A stretch of 64,000 nucleotides of DNA, from contig JAVVSK010000002.1 in assembly GCA_036654235.1 (NCBI GenBank), positions 62,001 through 126,000 of the forward strand, in the 5' to 3' direction. A program made the translations under genes and the position numbers. Of this stretch, positions 1-8,777 are shown piece by piece (within the stretch, counting starts at the first letter, position 1; each line of letters begins with the position of its first letter). The notes beneath the pieces were generated by a model. That model did no database searches and had not been told where the DNA came from. It was given only the letters and a program-made list of their open reading frames with translations. This DNA comes from JAVVSK01 sp036654235. GTDB lineage: Bacteria > Bacillota > Clostridia > Christensenellales > CAG-138.

Positions 1-1549
1 CAATATCCAGCGCAACTTTAAGCGCATCTATCGAAAAATCTTTCAGCTCGCGATGCAAATATGTCGTCATGAGCTTCACATCCACATGTTCCATCGGAAG
101 CGAAAACCCGAACTTCTCCGCTTTTTCTTTTATCTCTTCATAGATTATCGCGTCATGAACGATTATCGGGTCTCCCTTTATATATTCAGAAAGTGCCGAC
201 AGCGTTTCTCTTAAACCACCAGCCTCTTTAAAATCGTTTTCGCCGTTAAATATTTTAGAAATCTCACCCGTCGGTGTCGTTCCCGGGTTGACCTTCGCGT
301 AAAAATTATCCGTTATTTTAAAGTTATCAATACGAAACGCCGAAATTTCGTATAGAAGAAGCTCGCGATACGGCTTAACCGTCGTAAAACCAATGACGAC
401 GAAACGCCCCGATTGCGACGATAATATGCTGTCCGGATAAAGATAGCCCTCGCAGCCATATATGAGCTTTATACCCGCCTTAATAGCCGCTTTATTCGCC
501 TCGGGAAACGCATGCACTACGCCGTGATCCGTTATCGCTATAGCCTTATGTCCAAAGCGCGCGGCGGTGTTTATAGCATCTACCGCATGCGTTACTCCGT
601 CCATAGTCGAATACTGAGTATGAAGATGAAGCTCTACGCGTTTTTCTTCGCAGGTGTCCTCTCTAAGCGGTCTGTCGACGGACATTATATCGGTTGGTCT
701 AAGTATAAGTTCATGTTCAAAGTCGTCCGTCTCGACCTTTCCGCGTACTAAAAAATCCGACCCGGCGTCAATTTGATCCTGAATATCCTTAGAAAGCTTT
801 TCTATTTCATCAAAATTTTTTAAGAGTTTTACCGTAATTGAATTTGTATTGTCGGTTATATCAAGAAGGAGAATAGTGTATCTTTGATTTTTTGTCGTCA
901 CCATTTCGTCTCTGAATATTCTGCCGCAAACTATAACGCCATCCATTTCGTCGGTTATCGTATCTATCGGAATCGACGTTTTATCGGCTATGGTTTTCCC
1001 GTACAGAACGCTTTTTGGTAATTCCTTAGGTTTTTTCGCTATAGGTGCACCCTTTATATCGACAGATTGACCTACCGCCGGAAGTTCTACTTCGGTTTGC
1101 ATTGTAAAAATCGGTTTAACCGGGATATGAATTTTATATATTTTAGATATAAGCGAATCGATATCCGAAAGCGTTAGAGCGGCTTCAAGAGCATTTGGAA
1201 ATTCCGCTATTATTTCGCCATTAATAATGCTCCATTTTGAAAGCTTTATCAAGGGGGCGTGCTCGGGAAATCTCAAAAAAAAAGCTTGTTTTAGAATCTC
1301 GCTCGCGGTTTTAAAATTATGTTCAATCTCAATATCTGCATTTTTAAAATCTATATCGGATTCTACGGTACAATCTTCGATTAGAGCGCTAAGATATGCT
1401 TTAATGTCGGATAAAACAGGGTAGGGAATAAGCTTCGCCGCCGTAAAAAAGACGGTTATCCTATTTTCGCCCGAAAATAGGTGTGCGCTTTGATATTCAA
1501 GACCATATCCCTCGAATCTTTTATCCAGCTCCCGTTGAAGTTCGCTCAT
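1..1549 (-). CDS. polC: DNA polymerase III PolC-type, N-terminal part (runs off left edge)
   Basis: This is the first ~515 codons of the Gram-positive replicative polymerase PolC. The start is ATG at 1549, preceded by AAGGAG six to seven bases upstream. In order the translation shows a variable N-terminal domain, an OB-fold region (VIVCGRIFRDEMVTTKNQRY, about residues 200-270), and a PHP-domain entry with HLHTQYSTMDG and AITDHGVVHAFPEA. The exonuclease insertion and polymerase core lie beyond base 1. The reading frame is open to the window edge. The gene overlaps the end of ispG by 29 bases, so it is the last visible gene of the rseP-ispG operon. PolC next to rseP is the usual Firmicutes arrangement, but here ispG sits where Bacillus has proS. 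Confidence in identity is high. Confidence 0.95.
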   Translation of the reverse strand, partial: MSELQRELDKRFEGYGLEYQSAHLFSGENRITVFFTAAKLIPYPVLSDIKAYLSALIEDCTVESDIDFKNADIEIEHNFKTASEILKQAFFLRFPEHAPLIKLSKWSIINGEIIAEFPNALEAALTLSDIDSLISKIYKIHIPVKPIFTMQTEVELPAVGQSVDIKGAPIAKKPKELPKSVLYGKTIADKTSIPIDTITDEMDGVIVCGRIFRDEMVTTKNQRYTILLLDITDNTNSITVKLLKNFDEIEKLSKDIQDQIDAGSDFLVRGKVETDDFEHELILRPTDIMSVDRPLREDTCEEKRVELHLHTQYSTMDGVTHAVDAINTAARFGHKAIAITDHGVVHAFPEANKAAIKAGIKLIYGCEGYLYPDSILSSQSGRFVVIGFTTVKPYRELLLYEISAFRIDNFKITDNFYAKVNPGTTPTGEISKIFNGENDFKEAGGLRETLSALSEYIKGDPIIVHDAIIYEEIKEKAEKFGFSLPMEHVDVKLMTTYLHRELKDFSIDALKVALDI

Positions 1550-2582
1550 CTATAATCTCCTTAACGTCTTTAAAAAATCTGAACAAGGTTTCGTCCGTTT
1601 CCCCGTTGTAAGCTCTTTCGCCTTTTTTAAATACAACCGCGCCTCCGGGCGCGAATGCTATTCCGATATCAGCCTCCCGCGCTTCGCCCGGTCCGTTTAC
1701 GACGCAGCCCATTACGGCGATTTTTACGTTCGCGCGCGCACCGCGATATTCTCGTTTTAACTTTTCAACAATACCAAGTATATCGCCCGTCGTTCGTCCG
1801 CAGGTTGGGCAGCTTACAATATCTACCGCGCTTCTTAATCCAAGAGCCGCAAGAATTGAAAGCCCCGCTTTAACCTCGTTTACCGGATCGCCTGTCAATG
1901 AAACCCTAAGCGTATCTCCTATTCCCGATAAAAGGAGAGATCCTATTCCTATAGATGACTTTATTAGCCCTTCGTCTCCCGTTCCGCTTTCGGTTACGCC
2001 TATATGCAATGGATAATCCACCAGAGCGCTTATCTTTTTATAAGCGTCAACCGTAGCGGTTACGCTCGACATTTTAATTGATATTACTATATCGTAAAAG
2101 CCAAAACTTTCGAGAAGGCGAACGTGTTTCATTGCGCTTTTAACAGCAGCCTCCGACGTCGCCCCCAGCTCTTTTAAGATATCCTTTTCGAGAGATCCCG
2201 AGTTTACGCCTATCCTTATCGGGGTTTTATGAGCCTTTGCGCAAGAAACGAGGGCTTCGACGTTGCTTTCGCTACCGATATTCCCCGGGTTAAACCTTAG
2301 CTTATCTATACCGTTTTCAATAGCGCCTATCGCTAAACGATAATCAAAATGAACGTCGGCTACGAGAGGTATATGCGTTTTATCGCGGATTTTTTTAACA
2401 GCCGCTACACATTCCCCGTCATAAACGGAAAAGCGGGCGATATCGCAGCCCGCCCGCTCTAGCTCTAAAATTTGATTAACCGTCGCAGCTACGTCGCGCG
2501 TATCAGTATTCGTCATAGACTGAACGGTTAAGCTCGCGCCCCCGCCGATAGTTAAGTTTCTTACTTTAATTTCGCGAGTCAT
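1521..2582 (-). CDS. ispG: 4-hydroxy-3-methylbut-2-enyl diphosphate synthase (flavodoxin), IspG
   Basis: IspG is the [4Fe-4S] enzyme that converts MEcPP to HMBPP, the penultimate step of the MEP isoprenoid pathway. The 353-residue protein carries the cluster ligands in CPTCGR (Cys258, Cys261) and MGCVVNGPGE (Cys293, Glu300), with a TIM-barrel-like N-terminal part. A longer frame begins at 2612, but ATG 2582 has a strong AGGTGA site at 2590-2595 with 7-base spacing and gives the usual N-terminus, so it is preferred. It lies 46 bases after rseP and overlaps polC by 29 bases. With dxr three genes upstream, two MEP-pathway steps are in one operon with the undecaprenyl diphosphate synthase that consumes their product. 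Confidence 0.95.
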   Translation of the reverse strand: MTREIKVRNLTIGGGASLTVQSMTNTDTRDVAATVNQILELERAGCDIARFSVYDGECVAAVKKIRDKTHIPLVADVHFDYRLAIGAIENGIDKLRFNPGNIGSESNVEALVSCAKAHKTPIRIGVNSGSLEKDILKELGATSEAAVKSAMKHVRLLESFGFYDIVISIKMSSVTATVDAYKKISALVDYPLHIGVTESGTGDEGLIKSSIGIGSLLLSGIGDTLRVSLTGDPVNEVKAGLSILAALGLRSAVDIVSCPTCGRTTGDILGIVEKLKREYRGARANVKIAVMGCVVNGPGEAREADIGIAFAPGGAVVFKKGERAYNGETDETLFRFFKDVKEIIDERTSTGAG

Positions 2583-2628
2583 TTTTAAATCACCTATCAT
2601 TTCCTTCATCAATTAGCGTCTTATCTCG

Positions 2629-3684
2629 CTAACCGTTTATTATTCTCATGATATCGTTAAAGGTTATAAATATGATAAGCCCAAATAAAATAACAAGACC
2701 TATCAGATGGACAAGACCCTCCTTTTCGGGAGGAAGACGCTTTTTAAATACGGCTTCAAAAAGCAGGAAAGCGAGCCTTCCGCCGTCCAGCGCCGGAAAC
2801 GGAAGTATATTAAATATACCGAGGTTGATCGAAAGCAATATCGCAATTCGTAAAACGACCTCGAACCCGAGACGCACCGCCTGCCCTATTATCGAAACCG
2901 TTCCTACGGGACCCATAACATCTCCGGAAGCTACCTGCCCGGAAAAAAGCATCCCGAAAAACTTTATCATCTCCGAAAAAACGTCGCCTATATAGGTGAA
3001 TGCCTGACCACATGCCTCAAAAAACGAATAACTTATCCGTTCCGTCGTTGCGTCGGATATGCTCGTTCCGATACGGTTATAGCCAAGAGACGCGTCATAT
3101 ATCCCGTTCACCGTAAAATCCATAGTCTGACCTTCGCGAACGACGGTCATCGTAAGAGAATCGCCCGTAACAGAACGAACCGCCGTTATAAGTTCCTCCG
3201 AAGTCGTAATTTCCGCCCCGTTTATAGCTATTATTTCGTCTTTAACGATAAGTCCCGCTTTATACGCCGCGCCATTCGCTTCGGGCGCTTCGGCTATTAT
3301 CGGATGCGGAAGCGCAATCGCCTTAACGTCGCCATAAGCCGTTAGTGAAATTATAGCGAGTATTATAGCAAACAGTATGTTCATCAAAGGACCGGCAACG
3401 ATAACCGCAATCCGCTGCCAAACATTATGCGAATTAAAGCTCTTTTCGGTTGTCGCTCCCTCGTCTTCCCCGTAAAATTGACACATGCCGCCTATCGGGA
3501 AAGCTCGAATCGAATAGAGAATACCGTTTTTTTCTTTTTTTAATATTTTCGGACCCATCCCTAAGGAAAATTCAACTATCGAGAATTTAAAGAACCTTCC
3601 TACCGCATAATGTCCAAGCTCGTGAACGAAAACAAGTATCCCAAGTACAACTACGGATACTAAAATTGACACTACTGTTTCCAT
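2629..3684 (-). CDS. rseP: RseP/RasP site-2 intramembrane zinc metalloprotease
   Basis: This is a 351-residue M50 protease that cleaves transmembrane substrates such as anti-sigma factors and signal peptide remnants in the membrane. The first transmembrane helix carries the zinc motif HELGH (His21, Glu22, His25). A PDZ domain follows around residues 120-200 (KDEIIAINGAEITTSEEL). The third zinc ligand is in the conserved NILPFPALDGGR segment near residue 300. Start ATG 3684 has an AAGGT site. It sits between dxr (56-base gap) and ispG, as in the dxr-rasP order of Bacillus. Its exact substrates here are unknown. Confidence 0.93.
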   Translation of the reverse strand: METVVSILVSVVVLGILVFVHELGHYAVGRFFKFSIVEFSLGMGPKILKKEKNGILYSIRAFPIGGMCQFYGEDEGATTEKSFNSHNVWQRIAVIVAGPLMNILFAIILAIISLTAYGDVKAIALPHPIIAEAPEANGAAYKAGLIVKDEIIAINGAEITTSEELITAVRSVTGDSLTMTVVREGQTMDFTVNGIYDASLGYNRIGTSISDATTERISYSFFEACGQAFTYIGDVFSEMIKFFGMLFSGQVASGDVMGPVGTVSIIGQAVRLGFEVVLRIAILLSINLGIFNILPFPALDGGRLAFLLFEAVFKKRLPPEKEGLVHLIGLVILFGLIIFITFNDIMRIING

Positions 3685-3740
3685 ATCATATTACCTTTCT
3701 ACAATGAAATTCGAATAAAGTTTCGCTTTTTAATCCACCG

Positions 3741-4889
3741 CTATTTTTTAAACGACGAAGCAATTTTTCGCGTCTCTCTATCCGCAATTAAAACGCCTTC
3801 CAGAGAATCGACGGGCGAATCTTTAAACTTTGAAAGCGCAAATTCAACGCAGCGCGAGATATCCAAAAAACCGATGCTCCCGTTAATAAACATTCCTACG
3901 GCAACCTCGTTAGCCGCGTTATAGGCTATCGGGTAACCGCCGCCGCGTTTTAAAACGTCCCGCGCCATTCGGAGCGCCGGAAAATTCCCCTCATCCGGTT
4001 TAAAAAACTCAAGCTTACCTATAGCCGAAAGGTCAAGTTCGGGAACCTCTGATTTTAGCTTTTCGGGATAGGTCAGCGCATATTGAATTGGCAGCCGCAT
4101 ATTGGGGTTATACATCTCCGCGATAAGGCTTCCGTCATCAAATTCAACTATCGAATGTACTATCGACTTTGGATGTACAAGAACGTCGATATTCTCCGTT
4201 CCGAAAAGATATGCCGCTTCTATTATTTCAAGACCCTTATTAAACATTGTAGCGGAATCTATCGTTATCTTTTTCCCCATTTTCCAAGTCGGGTGCTTTA
4301 AAGTATCTTCGAGAGTAACGCAGGAAAGCTCCGCGGCGGTATAACCAAAAAACGGTCCTCCCGATGCGGTCAGAATTAACTTTTTTACGTTCACGCCCGA
4401 AGCGGCGCATTTAAATATCGCCGATTGTTCGCTGTCTATCGGAATTATTTTAGCTCCGTTTTTTAATTTTCCGAAAGCTATTCCGCCCTCTTTATTTATT
4501 ATGCCATGTGAACAAACGATACTTTCCTTATTTACCGCGGCTATCGTTTTACCCGCTTTTACCGCCTCTAAAAACGGAAATATCCCGTCGAACCCCGCAA
4601 CGGCGTTTACAACTATGTCTACCGAATCGAAAGTTGCACAAATTGAGGCGGCTTCGCTTCCCGAAACAATATCCGTTCCGCTTATAGATAAAAACAGCTT
4701 ATCCGCCTCTATCGTATCGAGAACGCCGACTATTTCGGGATTAAATTCTTTTACAATAGCCTCGATAGCCGCTATATCCGAATTTACCGATGCCGAAATC
4801 AGCTTAAATTTATCGGGGTACATCCTTAAAACATCTAGCGTTTGTTTTCCTATCGAACCCGACGCGCCGAGAAGGGCTATGTTTTTCAT
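3741..4889 (-). CDS. dxr: 1-deoxy-D-xylulose 5-phosphate reductoisomerase
   Basis: Dxr (IspC) makes 2-C-methyl-D-erythritol 4-phosphate with NADPH, the committed step of the MEP pathway. The 382-residue sequence begins with the Rossmann motif LLGASGSIGKQTLDVLR. It shows the family motifs NKESIV, IPIDSEQSAIF, LTASGGPF and PTWKMGKKITIDSATM, which hold the metal-binding Asp/Glu residues and the substrate loop. Length matches the family. The start ATG overlaps the stop of cdsA by four bases (ATGA), indicating translational coupling. With ispG in the same operon, isoprenoid supply is co-expressed with lipid-carrier synthesis. Confidence 0.96.
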   Translation of the reverse strand: MKNIALLGASGSIGKQTLDVLRMYPDKFKLISASVNSDIAAIEAIVKEFNPEIVGVLDTIEADKLFLSISGTDIVSGSEAASICATFDSVDIVVNAVAGFDGIFPFLEAVKAGKTIAAVNKESIVCSHGIINKEGGIAFGKLKNGAKIIPIDSEQSAIFKCAASGVNVKKLILTASGGPFFGYTAAELSCVTLEDTLKHPTWKMGKKITIDSATMFNKGLEIIEAAYLFGTENIDVLVHPKSIVHSIVEFDDGSLIAEMYNPNMRLPIQYALTYPEKLKSEVPELDLSAIGKLEFFKPDEGNFPALRMARDVLKRGGGYPIAYNAANEVAVGMFINGSIGFLDISRCVEFALSKFKDSPVDSLEGVLIADRETRKIASSFKK

Positions 4890-5716
4890 CTTACTATACC
4901 CCTTTCAACCAATATATAAAAGAACATGCAAACTACCGGCGCACACATAAGCGTACTATCCAGCCTATCCATCATTCCACCATGACCGGGCAGAATAGTT
5001 CCGAAGTCTTTAACTTCTGCCCAACGCTTTATTGATGAGGCAAAAAGATCGCCTATTTGACCAACGGCGCCACAGATAAAACCGACCGAGACGAGAGCCC
5101 AAAGCGAAAGCGAAACTCCCCAAATCCCCTGTAAAAAATATACGATAACGCCACCTATGCAACCGCCAACAAGGGCGCCAATTCCGCCCTCTATCGTTTT
5201 TTTCGGACTTATATGCGGACAAAGCTTATGCTTCCCGAAGAAAACGCCTATGAAATAGGCAAAAATATCAGCACAGCAGGGGGCGGCGAAAGTTAAAAGC
5301 ATCGAAACCCGGCTTTGATTAAAGTCGTTTAATGTACTTCCCAAAACGAAAAATATGTAAAACGAGAGCGGATAAAAAAACAACGCAAGACCCGCGAACA
5401 TATCGGTCGTTTTCCGCTCGGGACTCGCTATTCTAAAGAGTATCGTCGCAAAAACGCAGAGACTCGCGAATAAAAGCATAACGTACATCCCTAAATATGC
5501 GCGTACAGTATATGAAAGCAGCGCGAATATATACGCTGGCACAACGAAAGGACGAAGACCCTTCGCCTCCAGCAGCGTTTTCATCTCATATACCAGTATC
5601 ATGGCAACGATCGAATATAAAATATTTTGAACAATCCCGCCAAAATATAAAATTACCAATAGTAATAGTATAAGTCCAAGACCTACGACTATTCTAATGA
5701 GCATATCTTTGCTCAT
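4886..5716 (-). CDS. cdsA: Phosphatidate cytidylyltransferase (CDP-diglyceride synthase)
   Basis: CdsA makes CDP-diacylglycerol from phosphatidic acid and CTP for phospholipid synthesis in the cytoplasmic membrane. The 276-residue protein is polytopic, with about eight hydrophobic helices. It ends with the family signature: SSIKRWAEVKDFGTILPGHG followed by GMMDRLDS. Its ATG start at 5716 overlaps the uppS stop codon by four bases and follows GGAGG with only three bases of spacing. ATG 5704 (MLIRIV) is a possible alternative start. Downstream it overlaps dxr by four bases, so uppS, cdsA and dxr form a tightly coupled block. Confidence 0.94.
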   Translation of the reverse strand: MSKDMLIRIVVGLGLILLLLVILYFGGIVQNILYSIVAMILVYEMKTLLEAKGLRPFVVPAYIFALLSYTVRAYLGMYVMLLFASLCVFATILFRIASPERKTTDMFAGLALFFYPLSFYIFFVLGSTLNDFNQSRVSMLLTFAAPCCADIFAYFIGVFFGKHKLCPHISPKKTIEGGIGALVGGCIGGVIVYFLQGIWGVSLSLWALVSVGFICGAVGQIGDLFASSIKRWAEVKDFGTILPGHGGMMDRLDSTLMCAPVVCMFFYILVERGIVR

Positions 5717-6447
5717 ATTCCTCCGAACCTCCTATCTCTCTTTTTATATTGTAGCAATGCGTCTATATAGCGTTCTGCGGTAAATTCGGGCCAAAGTTCC
5801 GGAACAAATAAAAATTCGGAATATGCGCATTGATACAATAAAAAGTTCGACAAGCGTTCCTCGCCGCTAGTCCTTATCATAAGGTCAAGCTCGGGGAGGT
5901 CTTTCGTATATAGTCTACTCATTACAGCGTTTTCGTCTATATCTTCTGCTTTTAAAATTCCGTTTTCAACGTCTAAAACAATCTGTTTAACGGCGCGAAC
6001 AATTTCCGCGCGGCTTCCATAGTTAAGTGCAAGGCAAAGTTTAAGCCCGGAATTATCTTTCGTTCGTTGAATAGCCGAATTTATTGAATTTTGAACATCC
6101 TTCGGAAACGCATCGGTTTCGCCTAAAACATGAACGCAAACGCCCTTTTCGTAAAGCTCATCTATCTCTTTCGCGAAAAACTCTATCAAAAGCCCCATTA
6201 GCGCCTGAATCTCATGCTTCGGGCGCTTCCAGTTCTCCGTCGAAAAAGCATAGAGAGTAAGGGCGGAAATCCCTAGGTCGGAAGAAGTTTCGACTATCGA
6301 ATGAAGACGTTCCATCCCCGCCCTATGTCCGCTCGCGCGGGACTCGCCGCGTTTTTTCGCAAATCTTCCATTTCCATCCATTATTATAGCGACATGCTTA
6401 GGGACGAAACCTTCTAAACCAGCGCTCTTAGCAAAACCCTCTTTCAT
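5713..6447 (-). CDS. uppS: Isoprenyl transferase (undecaprenyl diphosphate synthase)
   Basis: This cis-prenyltransferase condenses IPP units to the C55 lipid carrier used for peptidoglycan and teichoic acid synthesis. From ATG 6447 it is 244 residues. It contains the catalytic motif AIIMDGNGRFAKKRG (Asp24), TLYAFSTENWKRP, and the C-terminal RTSGEERLSNFLLYQCAY, all diagnostic. A longer frame starts at 6480, but ATG 6447 overlaps the stop of the upstream small gene (ATGA), has a GGTGA site, and gives the normal N-terminus. It follows frr and precedes cdsA, the conserved Firmicutes order. Confidence 0.95.
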   Translation of the reverse strand: MKEGFAKSAGLEGFVPKHVAIIMDGNGRFAKKRGESRASGHRAGMERLHSIVETSSDLGISALTLYAFSTENWKRPKHEIQALMGLLIEFFAKEIDELYEKGVCVHVLGETDAFPKDVQNSINSAIQRTKDNSGLKLCLALNYGSRAEIVRAVKQIVLDVENGILKAEDIDENAVMSRLYTKDLPELDLMIRTSGEERLSNFLLYQCAYSEFLFVPELWPEFTAERYIDALLQYKKRDRRFGGI

Positions 6448-6668
6448 TCTGTCACCATTTTTTCTTTGTTTTCGCAGCAATCTGTTTTAAATGCAGAAAA
6501 GACAAGCTCAATCGTTTTTTCATCGATTGAGCGCTGTCTTATAACTCTTTTATCAATCCCGTTATCAACGCCCTTTTTACTTCGCGCCTCAACGGTAAGA
6601 ATACTATATCCCTCCGCCTCTAAAATACGCACGGCGTTTTCAAGGGAATAACCCAAAACGGTTTTCAA
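6444..6668 (-). CDS. Small protein with a PASTA-like sequence pattern between frr and uppS
   Basis: This 74-residue protein has no certain family assignment. Its core (GYSLENAVRILEAEGYSILTV ... VIRQRSIDEKTIELVFSAF, quoted in parts) follows the pattern of a PASTA-type repeat: a Leu/Ala-rich helix with a Gly-turn, then beta strands with an R/Q-x-S segment. No signal peptide or membrane helix is visible, whereas PASTA repeats normally occur outside the cell on kinases or PBPs. It overlaps frr by four bases upstream and uppS by four bases downstream, so it is almost certainly translated. Position suggests a link to ribosome recycling or cell-wall lipid synthesis, but the function is unknown. Confidence 0.75.
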   Translation of the reverse strand: MKTVLGYSLENAVRILEAEGYSILTVEARSKKGVDNGIDKRVIRQRSIDEKTIELVFSAFKTDCCENKEKMVTE

Positions 6669-7216
6669 ACGTCCATTATCTCCTTTTCTTTAGAAGAAAG
6701 GATAATTTCTATATCATTTATCATTTCATCGGTCAGCTTTTGGGTTTTTTCTTCTTCTTGTTTTTGGTCGTCTTCGGTCAGCTCGCTCGCTTTGCGCTGT
6801 TTTTTATATTGTTCCATAGCGTCGCGTCTTATCGACCTTATCGCAACCTTAGCGTCTTCGCCTTTTTTCTTAACTACCTTTACAAGATCTTTTCTTCGCT
6901 CTTCGGTAAGCTCAGGGAATATAAGCCTTATAAGTTTTCCGTCGGTCGAAGGGTTTATACCGAGATCGGATTTTTGAATTGCCTTTTCAATATTCGAGAT
7001 AATACTGGGATCCCAAGGGGAAATGACGAGAAGTCGCGGTTCAGGCGACGAAATATTCGCTATGCTATTTATAGCAGTCGGCGTTCCGTAACAATCGACC
7101 ATTATCCTGTCGAGAACGGATGCGCTCGCGCGTCCTGCCCTCAGCGTCGCAAGATCACGCTGAAGCGCGGCGATGGTTTTTTGCATTTTATCCTTTGAGA
7201 GATCATAAACGTCCAT
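6665..7216 (-). CDS. frr: Ribosome recycling factor
   Basis: Frr splits post-termination ribosomes together with EF-G. The 183-residue sequence shows the typical helical ends (KMQKTIAALQRDLATLRAGR and RSIRRDAMEQYKKQRK) and the central LRAGRASASVLDRIMVDCYG segment. ATG 7216 with GGAGG eight bases upstream gives the family length of about 185; a frame extending to 7246 adds ten unlikely residues. It follows pyrH by 93 bases. A GC-rich hairpin (CGCCG ... CGGCG) lies in the gap. It overlaps the small PASTA-like gene by four bases. Confidence 0.96.
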   Translation of the reverse strand: MDVYDLSKDKMQKTIAALQRDLATLRAGRASASVLDRIMVDCYGTPTAINSIANISSPEPRLLVISPWDPSIISNIEKAIQKSDLGINPSTDGKLIRLIFPELTEERRKDLVKVVKKKGEDAKVAIRSIRRDAMEQYKKQRKASELTEDDQKQEEEKTQKLTDEMINDIEIILSSKEKEIMDV

Positions 7217-7309
7217 AATTACTGCCTCCGATAAATTATACTCCATAAAAGCGCCGCATCAATCCGGCGTTTCCCTGTGTTATGATTTTAGTATAAAAAA
7301 GGTAAAAGG

Positions 7310-8044
7310 TCAATCGGGTTCAACAAAAGTTCCTATGTTTTTTAATTTTACCGCGTTTTCGATACAATTTTCACCTTCTAATTTAAATACATAAAAAGGC
7401 ATTGCGTTATCGCGGCAAAGGGTTATTGTCGTTTGATCAACGGCGCGAACGTTAAGCGCTATAAGCTCGTCATATGTTGGGTGCGAAAGCTTAACCGCGT
7501 CTTTAAATATATTAGGGTCTTTATCATATACCGCATCTATATTTTTAGCTAAAAACAGAGCCTCCGCATGAATTTCGCAGGCTCTTAGCGCCGCCGCCGT
7601 ATCGGTAGTAAAGAAAGGAAGACCACTCCCTCCGGCAAATACCGCTACCATTCCCGCGTTTAGCGCCTCATCTGCTGCATATGGCGAAAACAAGTCGCAA
7701 AATTTTCGCATATCGGTCGCCGAAAAGACCTTCGCTTTTACTCCTTTTTGCATCAGAACATCCGCTAGTGCGATAGAGTTTATCGTAGTCGCCAGCATGC
7801 CCATATGATCCGCGTTATTTCGTTCCATCCTGTTTTTCGCATTTCTTCCGCGCCAAATATTTCCGCCGCCCAAAACGACCGCCGTTTGTACTCCGCTTTC
7901 CGTTATAGCCTTTAATTCATTCGCCAATCTCGAGAGCATAGAAAAATCGAGATTATCCGTTTTTATAAATTCATCGTACTGTTTAACGTACTCGCGCCTT
8001 TCGAGAGCCTCTCCGCTGAGTTTTACAAGAATTCTTTTAAACAA
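7310..8044 (-). CDS. pyrH: UMP kinase
   Basis: PyrH phosphorylates UMP to UDP and is the bacterial, hexameric amino-acid-kinase-fold enzyme. Diagnostic segments are KRILVKLSGEAL, VLGGGNIWRGRNAKN, ADHMGMLATTINSIAL and the C-terminal DNAMPFYVF. The start is uncertain. ATG 8062 would lie directly after a terminator and has no ribosome binding site. TTG 8044 lies downstream of GGAGG (8056-8060, spacing 11) and yields the normal short N-terminus before KRILVKLSGEAL, so it is preferred. It sits between tsf and frr as in most Firmicutes. Confidence 0.93.
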   Translation of the reverse strand: MFKRILVKLSGEALERREYVKQYDEFIKTDNLDFSMLSRLANELKAITESGVQTAVVLGGGNIWRGRNAKNRMERNNADHMGMLATTINSIALADVLMQKGVKAKVFSATDMRKFCDLFSPYAADEALNAGMVAVFAGGSGLPFFTTDTAAALRACEIHAEALFLAKNIDAVYDKDPNIFKDAVKLSHPTYDELIALNVRAVDQTTITLCRDNAMPFYVFKLEGENCIENAVKLKNIGTFVEPD

Positions 8045-8063
8045 AACGTGTATTTCCTCCATG

Positions 8064-8094
8064 TCGAAAAAAAGAGGGCAATAAATCGCCCTCC
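8064..8094 (-). terminator. Intrinsic terminator between tsf and pyrH
   Basis: On the minus strand a GAGGGC stem, an eight-base loop and GCCCTC are followed by seven Ts. It ends the rpsB-tsf unit just before pyrH. Because it abuts the pyrH coding start, any read-through would be the only source of pyrH transcription apart from a promoter inside tsf. Confidence 0.85.
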
Positions 8095-8111
8095 TTCCAT
8101 TAATTTAAATT

Positions 8112-8765
8112 TTACGATTTCATCTGACCCATAACTTCTTCGGCAAAATTATCCTGACGCTTTTCAAGACCCTCACCCATTTCATAACGAACGAAACGCC
8201 TTACGCTTATCTTTTCTCCAATCCTCGCAACAGTCTCGTTTATTAGTTGAAAAACGTTCTTATCGGGATCCTTAACGAAGGGCTGTTCAAGGAGACAAAC
8301 TTCCTTATAATATTTCTCAATACGCCCCTCTACCATTTTTTCGATTATATTAGCGGGCTTAGGCTTTTCCTCGTTTAACGCTTGTGCCCTTATAATTTCC
8401 TTTTCTTTTTCGATCTCAGTAGCATCAACCTCTTCCTTGGATATATAGGTTGGCTTCGCCGCCGCTATCTGCATAGCTATATCATGAACGAGAGCATGGA
8501 AATCGTCGGTCTTTGCAACGAAGTCGGTTTCACAGTTGACCTCTATCAAAACGCCTATTTTCCCGCCCATATGAACGTAAGAATCAACTATGCCCTCCGC
8601 CGCTATACGCGACGCTTTTTTTGCGCTCGCCGCTAGGCTCTTTTCGCGGAGATAGTCCATCGCTTGTTCTATATTGCCGTCCGTTTCGTTGAGCGCCCTT
8701 TTGCAATCCATCATGCCCGCGCCGCTCATCTCGCGAAGAGTCATAACATCTTTAGCTGTAAACAT
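8112..8765 (-). CDS. tsf: Translation elongation factor Ts
   Basis: EF-Ts is the guanine nucleotide exchange factor for EF-Tu. The 217-residue protein begins with the UBA-like N-terminus and the TDVxxLRExTGAGMMDCKxAL-type signature (seen as LREMSGAGMMDCKRALNET). The core signature GVLIEVNCETDFVAKTDDF follows. It is of the short EF-Ts type. A strong AAGGAGGAG site precedes ATG 8765. It is 12 bases downstream of rpsB and is followed by an intrinsic terminator, so rpsB-tsf form a two-gene operon. Confidence 0.97.
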   Translation of the reverse strand: MFTAKDVMTLREMSGAGMMDCKRALNETDGNIEQAMDYLREKSLAASAKKASRIAAEGIVDSYVHMGGKIGVLIEVNCETDFVAKTDDFHALVHDIAMQIAAAKPTYISKEEVDATEIEKEKEIIRAQALNEEKPKPANIIEKMVEGRIEKYYKEVCLLEQPFVKDPDKNVFQLINETVARIGEKISVRRFVRYEMGEGLEKRQDNFAEEVMGQMKS

Positions 8766-8777
8766 AGGTTCTCCTCC

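Noticed and set aside
7235..7262. TTGATG-16-TATAAT promoter-like sequence before frr (minus strand)
   Set aside because: The predicted start would fall inside the frr ribosome binding site, and frr is expected to be read from pyrH; kept only as a remote possibility.
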